A stretch of 64,000 bases of DNA from Nakamurella alba (GCF_009707545.1 NZ_WLYK01000001.1:62001-126000); one strand, 5' to 3'. Shown: positions 16,260 through 25,784, counted from the stretch's first letter. Made by a program: numbers and translations. Notes: generated from the letters alone by a model not told the origin.

Positions 16260-17201
16260 ATGGTCAAGACCCTCGTTCTCCGGCTGGCGACGTCACTGGC
16301 ACTGCTCATCGTGGTGCCGACCCTGACCTTCTTCATCCAGGGCATCACCCCGACCGACGTGGCACGTGGAGTTCTCGGCATCGATGCATCACCTGAGCAG
16401 GTCGCGGCCTTCAACCAGAAGCTGGGCCTGGACCAACCCCTGGTCGCGCAGTACATGCGGTGGCTGGGCAAGGCACTGCACGGCGATCTCGGGAACTCCT
16501 ACCAGACCAGCCAATCCGTCCAGGAGATCCTCGCTCCCCGCATCGGCGTCAGCCTGTCGCTGATCATCGGTGCGCTGCTGGTCTACGCCGTTGTCGGAGT
16601 CGTCCTGGGAGTCCTGTCCACCACCGGGGGAACGGCGATCGGCCGCATTCTCGATGCGGTCTCCACGCTCGGGCTGGCGGTGCCCAACTTCTGGCTCGCC
16701 ACCATCCTGGTGTCGGTCTTCTCCGTGGAGCTCCTCCTCGTGCCGGCCAGCGGGTACGTGTCTCTCGGCGACGATCCGGAGATGTGGTTCCTGTCGTTGC
16801 TGCTCCCGGTGATCGCGCTGGCCTTCGGCGGGATCACCGCCGTGGCCAAGCAGACCCGGGACCAGATGATGGTCGCTCTGGAGAGCCCCTACACCCGCAC
16901 CTTGCGAGCCAACGGGATCTCGCGGTTCTCCCTGGTGTACAAGCACGCCCTGCGCAATTCCGCAGGCCCCGTCGTGACCGTCCTGGGCACGATCTTCGTG
17001 GGCACCCTCAGTGGTTCGGTCATCATCGAGAACATCTTCGTCATGCCCGGTCTCGGTTCGCAGGCCCTGGACTCCGCCCTGCAGTCCGATCTCCCGGTCA
17101 TCCAGGGGATCGCGGTCTACTTCACGATCATCATCGTGATCGTCAACCTCATCATCGACGTCGTCACCATGGTGCTGAATCCGAAGGTGCGTACCGCATG
17201 A
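16260..17201 (+). CDS. ABC transporter permease (DppB/OppB type)
   Basis: 313 residues, six predicted membrane helices in the DppB pattern: a first helix LALLIVVPTLTFFIQ, a periplasmic region with GLDQPLVAQYMRWL and GDLGNSYQT, then the membrane core with the coupling loop (EAA-like) ESPYTRTLRANGIS, ending with VIIENIFVMPGLG and a last helix. ATG at 16260 chosen because it gives the canonical short N-terminus; the frame upstream runs through the hairpin. Partner of the following fused permease-ATPase, whose start overlaps its stop (ATGA). Part of the GntR-controlled operon. Confidence 0.92.
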   Translation: MVKTLVLRLATSLALLIVVPTLTFFIQGITPTDVARGVLGIDASPEQVAAFNQKLGLDQPLVAQYMRWLGKALHGDLGNSYQTSQSVQEILAPRIGVSLSLIIGALLVYAVVGVVLGVLSTTGGTAIGRILDAVSTLGLAVPNFWLATILVSVFSVELLLVPASGYVSLGDDPEMWFLSLLLPVIALAFGGITAVAKQTRDQMMVALESPYTRTLRANGISRFSLVYKHALRNSAGPVVTVLGTIFVGTLSGSVIIENIFVMPGLGSQALDSALQSDLPVIQGIAVYFTIIIVIVNLIIDVVTMVLNPKVRTA

Positions 17202-19129
17202 CCGCCGTGACCGTAGAGGCTTCCCTGGTCGACGAGCCCGACCCGACCCGGAGCAGATTCCGCTCCGTCCGCGAATACCTGCGCAAGCCACTGGGGGTGG
17301 CCGCAGGAGTATTCCTGCTGCTCGTCGTCGCTGCCGTGAGCCTCGCCCAGGTGATCGTGCCGTACCCGCCGAACGAGCAGGACCTGGGCGCGGCGTTGTC
17401 CACCCCCTCCGCCGATCACTGGTTGGGAACGGACCGCCTGGGCAGGGATGTGCTGAGCAGACTCCTGGTCGGCGGGCAGCATTCGCTGCTGGGGCTCGCG
17501 CAGGCCCTCGGCGTGGCCCTCGTCCTGGGAGTGGTGCTGGGTCTGTGCGCCGGCTACCTCGGCCGCGTGGTGGACAACGTGATCTCAAGGGCGACCGAGG
17601 TCATCATGGCGGTACCGGGCATCATCGCGATGCTCATGGTCTATGCGCTGACCGACAACAACGCCGCCGCCGGCATGGTGACCGTGGGGATCAACTCGGC
17701 GCCGACCATCGTGCGGGTCACCCGGAGTGCCGCGCGGTCCGTACGCGGCGAGGTCTTCGTCGCCGCATCCGAGGTGATCGGCATGGGGCGCACGAAGATC
17801 ATGATCAAGCACATCCTGCCGAACATCTGGGGTCCGATCATCGTCAACGCCGCAGTGCTCGCCGCTGTGATCCTCGGTGTTCAGGGCGGACTCAACTACA
17901 TCGGCCTCGGCATCACCCCGCCGGACCCGAGCTGGGGCGGAATGGTCAGCGATGCCCAGCAGGTGCTCGCCCAGGAGCCGTGGCTGATCCTGCCGAGCGG
18001 TCTGCTGCTCACGCTGGTGATCATGGCCTTCCTGCTGGTCGCCGACGCGCTGCGGGACACGTCGTCCGGCAACAGGTCCCGGCCGACGACCACGGCCGCC
18101 CGGCGCCCGGACGAGCCTTCCGGGCCGGCACTCCCGGTGTCGGAGACAGCAGTCCTCTCGGTGCGCGGGTTGGCCGTCACCTTCGGCGAACTGCAGGTTG
18201 TCAAGGACGTCAACTTCGATCTGGCCGGCGGAGGAGCCCTGGCGATCGTCGGGGAGTCCGGGTGCGGCAAGTCCGTCACCGCGTCCGCCGTGCTGGGGAG
18301 CCTCGGACGGTCGGCAACGGTGACCGGGCACGTGCAGTTCGACGGTGTGGATCTCAACCACGCTCCTGACCGGGTACGGGCGGCAGTCCGGGGCACCGGG
18401 ATCGCCTACATCTCCCAGGATCCGATGGTCGCTCTCGATCCGTGTTTCACCGTGGCCGGCCAGCTCGGGGAACTCGTGGGACGACACGACCGGATTCGTG
18501 GGGCACAGCGGCGGCAACGGGTGCTCGAGCTCCTCGGACAGGTCGGACTGCCGGATCCGGAGGACACGGCCCGCCGCTACCCGCACCAGCTCTCCGGTGG
18601 AATGGCGCAACGGGTCGCGATCGCCTGTGCACTGGCCGGCCGACCCCGGGTACTGGTCGCCGACGAGCCGACCACTGCACTCGACGTCACCATCCAGGGC
18701 GAGATCCTCGGTCTGTTGCGGCGGTTGCAGGAACAGACGGGGATGGCGATCGTCCTCATCACCCATGATCTGGGCGTGGTGGCAGACCTCTGTCAATCGG
18801 TGGCGGTCATGTATGCCGGCGAGATCGTGGAGTTCGCCGAGGTGCAGGAGTTGTTCGCGCGTCCCCGGCATCCGTACACGCGTGCGCTGCTGGGGGCGAA
18901 CCCCATGTTGGCGCCACGCGGGGAGCGGCTGCCGGCCATCCCGGGCACCGTCCCCGCTCCCGGGGCCTGGCCGTCAGGGTGCCATTTCGCCGACAGGTGT
19001 TCCTACACCACTGATTCCTGCGTCTCGGAAGCAGTAGGACTGACCCAGGTCATGGAGGCGGAGGACCACCACGTCCGCTGCATTCGCCAGCACGACATCG
19101 CCGCACAACTGGAAGGGCAGCTCCGGTGA
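17198..19129 (+). CDS. fused ABC transporter permease-ATPase (DppC-DppD type)
   Basis: 643 residues. Residues 1-290 are a DppC-type permease: N-terminal helix GVFLLLVVAAVSLAQVIV, HWLGTDRLGRDVLSRLLVGG, six helices, coupling loop with EVIGMGRTKIMIKHILPN, GLNYIGLGITPPDPSWG. After a short Arg/Thr/Pro linker, about 305-640 is an ABC ATPase: Walker A GESGCGKS, Q-loop ISQDPMVALDP, signature LSGGMAQR, Walker B VLVADEP, H-loop ITHD, and the oligopeptide-ATPase C-terminus with the CHFADRC cysteine region. Such fusions are known in actinobacterial peptide-type importers. ATGA coupling upstream, GTGA overlap downstream. Confidence 0.92.
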   Translation: MTAVTVEASLVDEPDPTRSRFRSVREYLRKPLGVAAGVFLLLVVAAVSLAQVIVPYPPNEQDLGAALSTPSADHWLGTDRLGRDVLSRLLVGGQHSLLGLAQALGVALVLGVVLGLCAGYLGRVVDNVISRATEVIMAVPGIIAMLMVYALTDNNAAAGMVTVGINSAPTIVRVTRSAARSVRGEVFVAASEVIGMGRTKIMIKHILPNIWGPIIVNAAVLAAVILGVQGGLNYIGLGITPPDPSWGGMVSDAQQVLAQEPWLILPSGLLLTLVIMAFLLVADALRDTSSGNRSRPTTTAARRPDEPSGPALPVSETAVLSVRGLAVTFGELQVVKDVNFDLAGGGALAIVGESGCGKSVTASAVLGSLGRSATVTGHVQFDGVDLNHAPDRVRAAVRGTGIAYISQDPMVALDPCFTVAGQLGELVGRHDRIRGAQRRQRVLELLGQVGLPDPEDTARRYPHQLSGGMAQRVAIACALAGRPRVLVADEPTTALDVTIQGEILGLLRRLQEQTGMAIVLITHDLGVVADLCQSVAVMYAGEIVEFAEVQELFARPRHPYTRALLGANPMLAPRGERLPAIPGTVPAPGAWPSGCHFADRCSYTTDSCVSEAVGLTQVMEAEDHHVRCIRQHDIAAQLEGQLR

Positions 19130-20139
19130 GACCCGACAGCCTGGTGCAGATCACCGGCCTGAGCGTCGACTACTCGCGGGGATTCGGGCGAGGGTCGTTC
19201 CGGGCCGTCGACGACGTGTCCCTGACGATCGCGCGCCGGGAAACATTGTCCGTCGTCGGCGAATCCGGCTCCGGGAAGACCACCATCGGATCGGCGCTCC
19301 TCGGGTTGCAGCGCCCGTCGAGCGGATCCATCGTCTTCGACGGGCAGGACATCACGCATCGTCGTCCCAAGGACCGGAGGCTGCTCAGCACCAAGTTGCA
19401 GGCCGTTTTTCAGGACCCGTTCAGTTCACTCGACCCGTCGGCGCCGATCATGGATTCGGTGCGCGAACCGCTGACGGTGGCGGGTGTCCGGTCGACCCGA
19501 CGGGACACCGATGCTCGCATTCTCGACATGCTCGAGCGGGTGGGCATCAGACGTACATCGGCGCACAGGTATCCCGGCGAGTTCTCCGGCGGCCAGCGGC
19601 AGCGGATCGCGATCGCCAGAGCGCTGATCCTCGATCCGGACCTGGTCGTGTGCGACGAAGCGGTGAGCGCCCTTGATGTCTCGGTGCAGGCCCAGGTGCT
19701 GAACCTCCTGGAGGACCTGCAGCGCGAGACCGGCACCAGCTACCTCTTCATCTCGCACAACATCGGAGTGGTGCGCCACATCTCGGACCGGGTCATCGTT
19801 CTCTACCGCGGACGGGTGATGGAGACGGGGACCGTGTCCGAGGTGTGCGATCGACCGGCGCACCCCTACACCAGAGCGCTTCTCGCCTCCGTCCCGGTGC
19901 CGGATGTGCACGAGCAGAAGGCCAGGCGGGAAGCACGCGCACTGACCAGCACCAGGACGGCCTTCGCCCCCCGGGGCGGTATCGGCTGTCCTTTCGCGCC
20001 ACGATGTCCGTACGCCCAGTCGCGGTGCATCGACGAGACCCCACCGCTGACGATGCAGGCGGACGGCCGCAGCATCGCCTGCGTGCGAGCCGGCGAGATC
20101 CCGCTCGTCGAAACAGCCATCGCGTCGAAGAGCCCATGA
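19126..20139 (+). CDS. ABC transporter ATP-binding protein (DppF/OppF type)
   Basis: 337 residues. Walker A GESGSGKT at 45-52, Q-loop FQDPFSSLDPS, signature FSGGQRQR, Walker B LVVCDEAVSALD, H-loop ISHN, then the oligo/dipeptide C-terminal domain with GCPFAPRCPYAQSRC, a cysteine pattern seen in this subfamily. Second ATPase that pairs with the fused ATPase domain of the preceding gene. GTG start in a GTGA overlap. Completes a full importer: binding protein, two permeases, two ATPases. Confidence 0.92.
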   Translation: MRPDSLVQITGLSVDYSRGFGRGSFRAVDDVSLTIARRETLSVVGESGSGKTTIGSALLGLQRPSSGSIVFDGQDITHRRPKDRRLLSTKLQAVFQDPFSSLDPSAPIMDSVREPLTVAGVRSTRRDTDARILDMLERVGIRRTSAHRYPGEFSGGQRQRIAIARALILDPDLVVCDEAVSALDVSVQAQVLNLLEDLQRETGTSYLFISHNIGVVRHISDRVIVLYRGRVMETGTVSEVCDRPAHPYTRALLASVPVPDVHEQKARREARALTSTRTAFAPRGGIGCPFAPRCPYAQSRCIDETPPLTMQADGRSIACVRAGEIPLVETAIASKSP

Positions 20140-20168
20140 TCGGCGCCTATCGAGGAGGAAGCTCCCGC

Positions 20169-21527
20169 ATGACCGAGACCACGCGCCGCGTACCGACGTG
20201 TGCAGGGCCGGTGATCGGCACGATCGAGGACGGCCTCTCGGTCTTCCGTGGCATCCCCTACGCGGCAGCACCTTTCGGAGAGAACCGCTTCCGGGCACCC
20301 CGGCCACCAGCGCCGTGGACCGACCCGTTCGAGGCCTTCACCTTCGGTGCGACGTCTCCGCAGGTGACCCACGCGGCCGCGGGAGGACTGCCAGATGTGC
20401 CCGAGCCCATCATCCCGGGCAAGGACATCCTCAACCTCAACATCTGGACGGCCGAGCTCGACCCGAGCGAGCCTCGCCCGGTGCTCGTCTGGATCCACGG
20501 CGGTGGCTTCTACGCCGGCTGCAGCGCGAACCCCTGGTACGACGGTGCATCCTTTGCCGGACAGGGTCTGGTCTTCGTCAGCATCAACTATCGCCTCGGT
20601 GCGGAAGGCTTCCTCGAGTGCGAGGGGGCCGACACCAACCGGGGCCTCCTCGACTGGCTGGCCGCACTGAACTGGGTGCGTGAGAACATCGCCGCCTTCG
20701 GTGGCAACCCGGCAGACGTGACGGTCATGGGCCAGTCGGCCGGCGGGATCGCCGTGGGCGCCCTGCTGTCCGCGCCACGCGCGGCAGGGCTCTTCCGGCG
20801 GGCGATCATCGCCAGTGGCGTCCTCGACGCATCCCGCACCAGAACCCTGGCAGAGTCTGGGGAGTTGACGGAGGAGCTCGCCAGGATCACCGGAGCCGCA
20901 CCTCACCGTGAATCGATGCTCCGCGTGCCACCCGACACCCTCGCCCGGGAGCACTTCCAGCTGATCTCCAAGAGCGTGCGTGGTGGTGCACCGACGTCGT
21001 CGTTCTCCTGGACGCCGGTCATCGACGGGGACCTCATCCCCCGATCCCTGACCCAGGCCGTGCGGACGGGGATGACATCTGCGGTACCGATGCTGCTGGG
21101 AACAACGGAGAACGAGAGCACCTGGGGCTCGCTGCGCAAGGGCCATTACACGGACGAGGGCTTCCGACGGGGGCAGGAGGTCACCGACCGCAGATTCCGA
21201 CGACCGACCGACGAACTGGCCCGCGACCGGGTCGGGCAAGGCGGCGCACCGACCTTCCGCTACGAGTTCCAATGGAAGTCGGCGGCCGAGCGCTACATCC
21301 TGTCCGCGCACTCGCTCGACATACCGTTCTTCTTCAACACTCTCGACGCGCCCTACGTCGCCGAGTTCACCGGGCCGAATCCACCCCGGTCCGTGGCCAG
21401 GTTGATGCACGAGGGGTTCGCCAGGTTCGCGAAGACCGGCGATCCGGGTTGGCCGCCGTTCGACGACTTCGACTCGGTGATGCTCATGGACACGAAGCCG
21501 CGGTTGGCTGCGGGTGTCACCTTCTAG
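20169..21527 (+). CDS. type B carboxylesterase
   Basis: 452 residues, carboxylesterase/lipase type B fold without a signal peptide. Seen: GIPYAAAPFGENRF, LNLNIWT, oxyanion HGGGF at 110-114, NYRLGAEGF, NRGLLDWLAALNWVRENIAAFGGNP, nucleophile GQSAGG with S190 (family usually GESAGG), acid in TTENES and His in SAHSLDIPFFF. Start ATG at 20169 is preferred because GAGGAGG lies 9-16 bases upstream; an ATG at 20136 overlapping the DppF stop (ATGA) is the alternative and adds 11 residues. Last gene of the operon. Intracellular ester hydrolysis of the imported compound or of an intermediate is likely. Confidence 0.88.
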   Translation: MTETTRRVPTCAGPVIGTIEDGLSVFRGIPYAAAPFGENRFRAPRPPAPWTDPFEAFTFGATSPQVTHAAAGGLPDVPEPIIPGKDILNLNIWTAELDPSEPRPVLVWIHGGGFYAGCSANPWYDGASFAGQGLVFVSINYRLGAEGFLECEGADTNRGLLDWLAALNWVRENIAAFGGNPADVTVMGQSAGGIAVGALLSAPRAAGLFRRAIIASGVLDASRTRTLAESGELTEELARITGAAPHRESMLRVPPDTLAREHFQLISKSVRGGAPTSSFSWTPVIDGDLIPRSLTQAVRTGMTSAVPMLLGTTENESTWGSLRKGHYTDEGFRRGQEVTDRRFRRPTDELARDRVGQGGAPTFRYEFQWKSAAERYILSAHSLDIPFFFNTLDAPYVAEFTGPNPPRSVARLMHEGFARFAKTGDPGWPPFDDFDSVMLMDTKPRLAAGVTF

Positions 21528-21786
21528 TTCTCGGCGGGCCCGACTCGCGCACGTGGACGTAGGCCGGGTCGCGACAATCCACCTTCCGTGAACCCGACCT
21601 CGGAGTGGACGGACAGGCGCGTTCCGAGGGACCTGCCACTTTGCTGTGACGTGGTCGGGGCTTGCCCACTGACCGCTCCGAAAGGCAGACTGGGGCCACT
21701 GATCCGCAGCTGCCGGAGCCGAGACCCCCTTCCGTGTGGTGCGGCTGGAACCGAGCGCTGTCGGCCATGTCCACAGGAGACCTTCC

Positions 21787-22755
21787 ATGCGTGCAGCCGT
21801 TCTGTACCCCGAAGCATCGGCCGTCCGGATCGTCGATGTCCCCGAGCCCCGGCCGGCAACCGGCTGGGCGGTGCTCGAGGTCGGCGCCGCCGGCCTGTGC
21901 CACACCGACCTGCACGTGATGGAGGGCATGCAGTTCTCGGCGAAGAACACCGTGGACTACACGGTCACCCGGCCACGCATCCTCGGTCACGAGGTCGCCG
22001 GGACGGTGGTCGAGGTCGGCGATCCGGCTGACGACGAGTGGCTGGGGCGTCGGGTAGCGATCGGCAGCGGCGAGCAGAGGCACGTCACGCCCGGCATGCA
22101 CATCGACGGCGGGTTGGCGCAGTTCTGCGCCGTCCCGGTCACCAGCCTGGTGACCGTGCCCGATGGAGTCCCCATCGAGATCGCTGCGGTGGCGCCGGAT
22201 TCCATCTCCACTGCGTACTCCGCCGTTCACCAGGCGGGTGCGATCTCCGCGGCCGACCGGGTCGCTGTGATCGGGCTGGGCGGTCTGGGGCTGAGCGCGG
22301 TCCGGATCGCCGGGCTCAGCGGAGCCACGGTGTTCGGCGTCGACATCGACCCCTCGCGCTTCGCCGCGGCGGAAGCGGCCGGCGCCCGTTCATGCGTCGG
22401 CGACGTCACCGAACTGACGGACGAGGGGCTGTCGCTGGTGATCGACTTCGTGGGCGGCCGGACGACATCAGCGGCCGTGGATGCGGTCGGTGTCGCAGGT
22501 CGCGTGGTGCTCGTCGGACTCGGCGCCTCCCAGATGACCGTGTCGCCCCTCTCCCTGGTGCTCGGACGGAAGTCGCTAATCGGCTCGCTGGGTTCGCCGA
22601 AGGGCCAGGTGCTGCGGAAGGTGCTCGACCTCATCGCGGCAGGTCAGATCACACCCGCCGTTGAGGCGGTGCCCTTCGATGAACTCGTGTCCGCCTATGA
22701 CCGCCTCCGCTCGGGAAAAGTATTGGGCCGCATGGTGACAAGGCCCAACGACTGA
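21787..22755 (+). CDS. zinc-type alcohol dehydrogenase (MDR family)
   Basis: 322 residues, medium-chain dehydrogenase. Catalytic-zinc ligands in GLCHTD (C38) and GHE (H68, E69); NAD-binding fold with VIGLGGLG and VDIDPSRF. The four-cysteine structural zinc lobe of classical alcohol dehydrogenases is absent: the corresponding stretch reads GSGEQRHVTPGMHIDGG. The protein is short for the family (usually 340-375). It probably oxidises an alcohol to an aldehyde or ketone. It stands alone between the esterase and a convergent operon; a weak GGAG lies 11 bases upstream of the ATG. Confidence 0.85.
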   Translation: MRAAVLYPEASAVRIVDVPEPRPATGWAVLEVGAAGLCHTDLHVMEGMQFSAKNTVDYTVTRPRILGHEVAGTVVEVGDPADDEWLGRRVAIGSGEQRHVTPGMHIDGGLAQFCAVPVTSLVTVPDGVPIEIAAVAPDSISTAYSAVHQAGAISAADRVAVIGLGGLGLSAVRIAGLSGATVFGVDIDPSRFAAAEAAGARSCVGDVTELTDEGLSLVIDFVGGRTTSAAVDAVGVAGRVVLVGLGASQMTVSPLSLVLGRKSLIGSLGSPKGQVLRKVLDLIAAGQITPAVEAVPFDELVSAYDRLRSGKVLGRMVTRPND

Positions 22756-22785
22756 CCGCAGCTTCACGCACGTCGACCCAACAGG

Positions 22786-23745
22786 TCATCCCACCAGGGA
22801 GGAGAGACGATCGAGCCGGTCGAGTTCGGCGGGATTCAACACCAGGGATGCGGCTGCGAGCAGGGCGGGCAACTGCTCGACGGTCCGGGCACTGACCACG
22901 GGGGCGTGGACGCCGGGTTGTTGGCGGAGCCAGGCCAGTGCCACCGTGGCGATCTCGACGCCGCGGCTCCGGGCGATTTCGTCCAGCTCGTCCACGACCG
23001 CCAGGCCCTCCTTCGAGAAGTACGGACCCGCGAACTGCTGTCGGCTGGCGCCGGCCAGGTCGGCCGCTGTCCGGTACTTGCCGGTGAGGAAGCCGCTGGC
23101 CAACCCGAAGTAGGGCATGACTCTGAGGTCGAGATCGACAGCGACCGATCGAAGTTCCGACTCGAAGGGCCGTCGGTGTACGAGGTTGTAGTGCGGTTGT
23201 AGGTAACGGGGCCGTGCCCAGCCTTCCCGGTCGGCCACGGCGATCCACTCGCGAATCCGGGCCGCGCTGTAGTTTGACAGGCCGACATCGATGATCGTGC
23301 CTTCGATCTGCAACTGGCGGAAGGCCGCCGCGGTCTGCTCGATCGGCACCGTCGGATCGTCGTAGTGGGCGAGATAGACATCGATCACGTCGATCTGCAG
23401 TCGTTCCGACGATGCCGCTGCTGCCGCGAGTACGACCTCGGGTGCCAGCCCGGTGAAGTCGGGATGCCTGCCGACCTTCGTCGCCACTCGCGGGGTCGGC
23501 AGTCCCGTGTCCCGGCGTCGGGTGAGCCACTCACCGAGGATGCGCTCCGACTCCCCACCGACATGCCCTGGTACCCAGGCGGAGTAGATGTCGGCGGTGT
23601 CGATCAACCGTCCGCCCGCAGCTGCGAAGGCATCCAGCACCGCGAACGACGCGGCCCGGTCGGACGTCCAGCCGAACGTGTTGCCGCCCAGAACGATCGG
23701 CAGCTCGTTGAGGGTCCCCTCGGAGTCGGTCGGCGGTGCCGTCAT
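22786..23745 (-). CDS. aldo/keto reductase
   Basis: 319 residues, (beta/alpha)8 aldo/keto reductase. Catalytic tetrad seen as D49 in LIDTADIY, Y54, K90 in VATKVG and H127 in YLAHYDD. DVGLSNYSAARI and the C-terminal WLRQQPGVHAPVVSARTVEQL are typical of the YajO/TAS-like group with NADPH specificity. The ATG overlaps the TGA of the upstream metallo-hydrolase (ATGA), so the two form an operon. Would interconvert a ketone or aldehyde and an alcohol, as does the convergent alcohol dehydrogenase. Confidence 0.88.
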   Translation of the reverse strand: MTAPPTDSEGTLNELPIVLGGNTFGWTSDRAASFAVLDAFAAAGGRLIDTADIYSAWVPGHVGGESERILGEWLTRRRDTGLPTPRVATKVGRHPDFTGLAPEVVLAAAAASSERLQIDVIDVYLAHYDDPTVPIEQTAAAFRQLQIEGTIIDVGLSNYSAARIREWIAVADREGWARPRYLQPHYNLVHRRPFESELRSVAVDLDLRVMPYFGLASGFLTGKYRTAADLAGASRQQFAGPYFSKEGLAVVDELDEIARSRGVEIATVALAWLRQQPGVHAPVVSARTVEQLPALLAAASLVLNPAELDRLDRLSSLVG

Positions 23746-24686
23746 GCGCGGGCTCCCAGAGACCTGACCTGGGTGTGCAGTTCCACCTGCTGCAGGGCGG
23801 AGAACAGGCGGATGCCCGTGAGTGTCTCCCAACCGCCTGACCAACTGACCTTCGAGGCGATGCCCCAGACGGTCTGCTCGTCCAGGGCGACGCCGCGAAC
23901 TTCACCGTGCCGCCGGCAGATGTGCGAACGGATCTGCCTGATGCGTTCGGCCGGATTCTCGATCGGCCGACCGTGGCCCGGGTAGAGCATGCGTAGGTCG
24001 AAGGATGCAAGTCGGTCCAGGGACAGCACATGGTCCTCGACCGCATTGGTCAGTCCCGGGCCGCCCAGGCCGACCCCTGGGTTCTGCGCGGGCAACACAT
24101 GATCCCCGACGAACGCGACGCCGCCGGTCATGTCGACGACCGAGATGTGGCCCCTGGTGTGGCCGGGAGTGGACAGGACAACCAGGTCCCGCCCGGGGAT
24201 CTCGAGGCGGTCGTCGTCCTCGAGGAGTCGGTCGATGCCGGGGTCGATGCCGTCCATCACCTCCCGGGATGCGGTCCGCAGCAGTTCGGTCTGTACCCGG
24301 ACGGGGACACCCCACCGGCGGAGCGTCGCATGGAGGTCCGGTCCGCCGAACGTGCTGCGACGACGGATCGTGTCCGCCTCCAGGTGGTGCAGGGCGAGCC
24401 GCGCGCCCGACACCCGGCGGAGGTGGGCGGCCATCCCGATGTGATCCGGGTGGGCGTGCGTCCCGGTGATGGTCGCGATGTCGGTCAGAGCGAGGCCGTG
24501 TTCTCCCAGGGCGCCGATCAGCGCCTCCCTATTCGCCGGGGTGTCATGACCGCAGTCGATCAGATGTGCCCGACCGATCGCATCGACGATCAGGTACGCC
24601 CAGGAGTGCCGTCGTGACGGTCCGGGGAATTCCATGCGGATCGGATCCACGGCAGGGAGCGCGGTGGTGGTCAGGGAAGGAAACAT
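23742..24686 (-). CDS. metallo-beta-lactamase fold hydrolase
   Basis: 314 residues. Metal ligands in THAHPDH (H77, H79, D81, H82), STPGHTRGH, FVGDH and YPGHG, giving a complete two-metal site. The C-terminal helical extension (GEVRGVALDEQ to the end) is as in the LACTB2/glyoxalase II-like group, whose members hydrolyse thioesters, lactones or nucleic acids. First gene of a two-gene leftward operon with the aldo/keto reductase. A GTTAAC-containing site lies about 45 bases upstream in the region shared with the EamA gene. A role as acyl-CoA thioesterase or lactonase in the island's pathway is possible but unproven. Confidence 0.85.
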   Translation of the reverse strand: MFPSLTTTALPAVDPIRMEFPGPSRRHSWAYLIVDAIGRAHLIDCGHDTPANREALIGALGEHGLALTDIATITGTHAHPDHIGMAAHLRRVSGARLALHHLEADTIRRRSTFGGPDLHATLRRWGVPVRVQTELLRTASREVMDGIDPGIDRLLEDDDRLEIPGRDLVVLSTPGHTRGHISVVDMTGGVAFVGDHVLPAQNPGVGLGGPGLTNAVEDHVLSLDRLASFDLRMLYPGHGRPIENPAERIRQIRSHICRRHGEVRGVALDEQTVWGIASKVSWSGGWETLTGIRLFSALQQVELHTQVRSLGARA

Positions 24687-24728
24687 CGCTGCTCCTGCGG
24701 CCGGTCGGTGGAACCCAGGTAATGTACC

Positions 24729-24742
24729 ATGTTAACTATCAA
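24729..24742 (-). promoter_or_regulatory. candidate MarR site (ATAGTTAACATGGT)
   Basis: Read on the minus strand, this 14-mer fits the AGTTNACC-type motif found in front of the MarR gene and other island genes (core GTTAAC at 24731-24736; only the final C of AGTTNACC differs, reading A). It lies in the 145-base divergent region between the metallo-hydrolase operon and the EamA transporter. Confidence 0.45.
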
Positions 24743-24831
24743 GGATGATATGACGGCGGAACGGTTGTCGGACAACAGGTGCGAACTGCGCCTCCGTCGG
24801 ATGCTGCCCGATGCTGTTCCCAGGAGACCAC

Positions 24832-25767
24832 GTGGTCGCTGCAGACGGTCGCGAGCGGGATCGCGCACGCCTCAACGTCGTGCTGTTCATCGCTCTGGTC
24901 TTCACCTGGGGCTCGAGTTTCCTGTTGATCCGGATCGGTATCGGGATGTTCCCGCCGCTGCAACTGGCCGCTGTCCGGGCCCTGCTCGGTGCGGTCACAC
25001 TGTTGGCGGTCCTGTTCGCGACCGGTCGCAGATTGCCGCGTGGGCGCAGCATCTGGTGGCACATGTTCGTGGTTGCATCGGCGCAGTGCTCGATCCCGTT
25101 CGCGCTGACGGCATGGGTCGTGCAATACCTGCCGAGTGGGCTGGCGAGCATCGACAATGCTGCGGCACCGATGCTGACAGTTGCGTTCACCCCGCTGCTG
25201 TTGCGCAACGAGCGCTTCTCCTCGACCCAGGTTCTCGGGTTGCTCGTCGGGGTGGCCGGAGTGGTGGTGCTGCTGGCGCCGTGGAACCTGGCGGGAGGTG
25301 GCGCCGACCTGCACCTCGCCGCCGAGCTCGCCATGCTGCTCTCGGCGACCGTCTACGCCTTCGGTCTGGTCTACATGCGCCGGTTCGTGGCCGGGACCGG
25401 CCACGAACCGATGACTGTCGCGACGATGCAGATGGTGCTGTGCGCGGGGGTCCTCCTCGGCCCCGGGTTGGCGACCCTCGGCGCGCCGGTCCGATTCAAT
25501 GCCCAGGCGGTGGTGGCCGTGGTGATACTCGGCGCCTTGGGTACGGGCATCGCGTACATCTGGAATGCCAGGCTCATCCGGGACTGGGGAGCCTCCCGTA
25601 CCTCGACGGTGACCTATCTGATGCCGTTGGTGGGTGTGGTCGCCGGGGCCGTACTTCTTGATGAGTCCCTGTCCTGGAACCAGCCACTGGGTGGTGCGGT
25701 GATCCTGGCCGGCATCCTGGTCAGCCGGCGGTCCACACCTCCGGCCAACCCGCCGACGGCTGTGTGA
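24832..25767 (+). CDS. EamA/DMT family transporter
   Basis: 311 residues with ten hydrophobic helices arranged as two EamA repeats. Seen: FTWGSSFLLIRIG in helix 1, LAAVRALLGA, ALTAWVVQYLPSGLASIDNAAAPMLTVAF, and in the second half LGTGIAYIWNARLIRDWGA and VAGAVLLDESLSW. Family members are drug/metabolite exporters or amino-acid and nucleoside permeases. The start is the GTG at 24832 because AGGAG lies 5 bases upstream (24822-24826); an ATG at 24811 in frame is the alternative. Divergent from the metallo-hydrolase. Likely exports a metabolite of the island. Confidence 0.87.
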   Translation: MVAADGRERDRARLNVVLFIALVFTWGSSFLLIRIGIGMFPPLQLAAVRALLGAVTLLAVLFATGRRLPRGRSIWWHMFVVASAQCSIPFALTAWVVQYLPSGLASIDNAAAPMLTVAFTPLLLRNERFSSTQVLGLLVGVAGVVVLLAPWNLAGGGADLHLAAELAMLLSATVYAFGLVYMRRFVAGTGHEPMTVATMQMVLCAGVLLGPGLATLGAPVRFNAQAVVAVVILGALGTGIAYIWNARLIRDWGASRTSTVTYLMPLVGVVAGAVLLDESLSWNQPLGGAVILAGILVSRRSTPPANPPTAV

Positions 25768-25784
25768 TCCCGCCGGAGTCCCGG

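Noticed and set aside
16460-19129. Open frame starting at 16460, much longer than the permease-ATPase fusion
   Set aside because: The part before 17198 is a shadow of the upstream permease in another frame; ATG 17198 overlaps that permease's stop and starts the normal DppC N-terminus.
21528-21786. Promoter or small gene between the esterase and alcohol dehydrogenase
   Set aside because: The 259 bases have no open frame with a ribosome site and no clear -35/-10; nothing to report.
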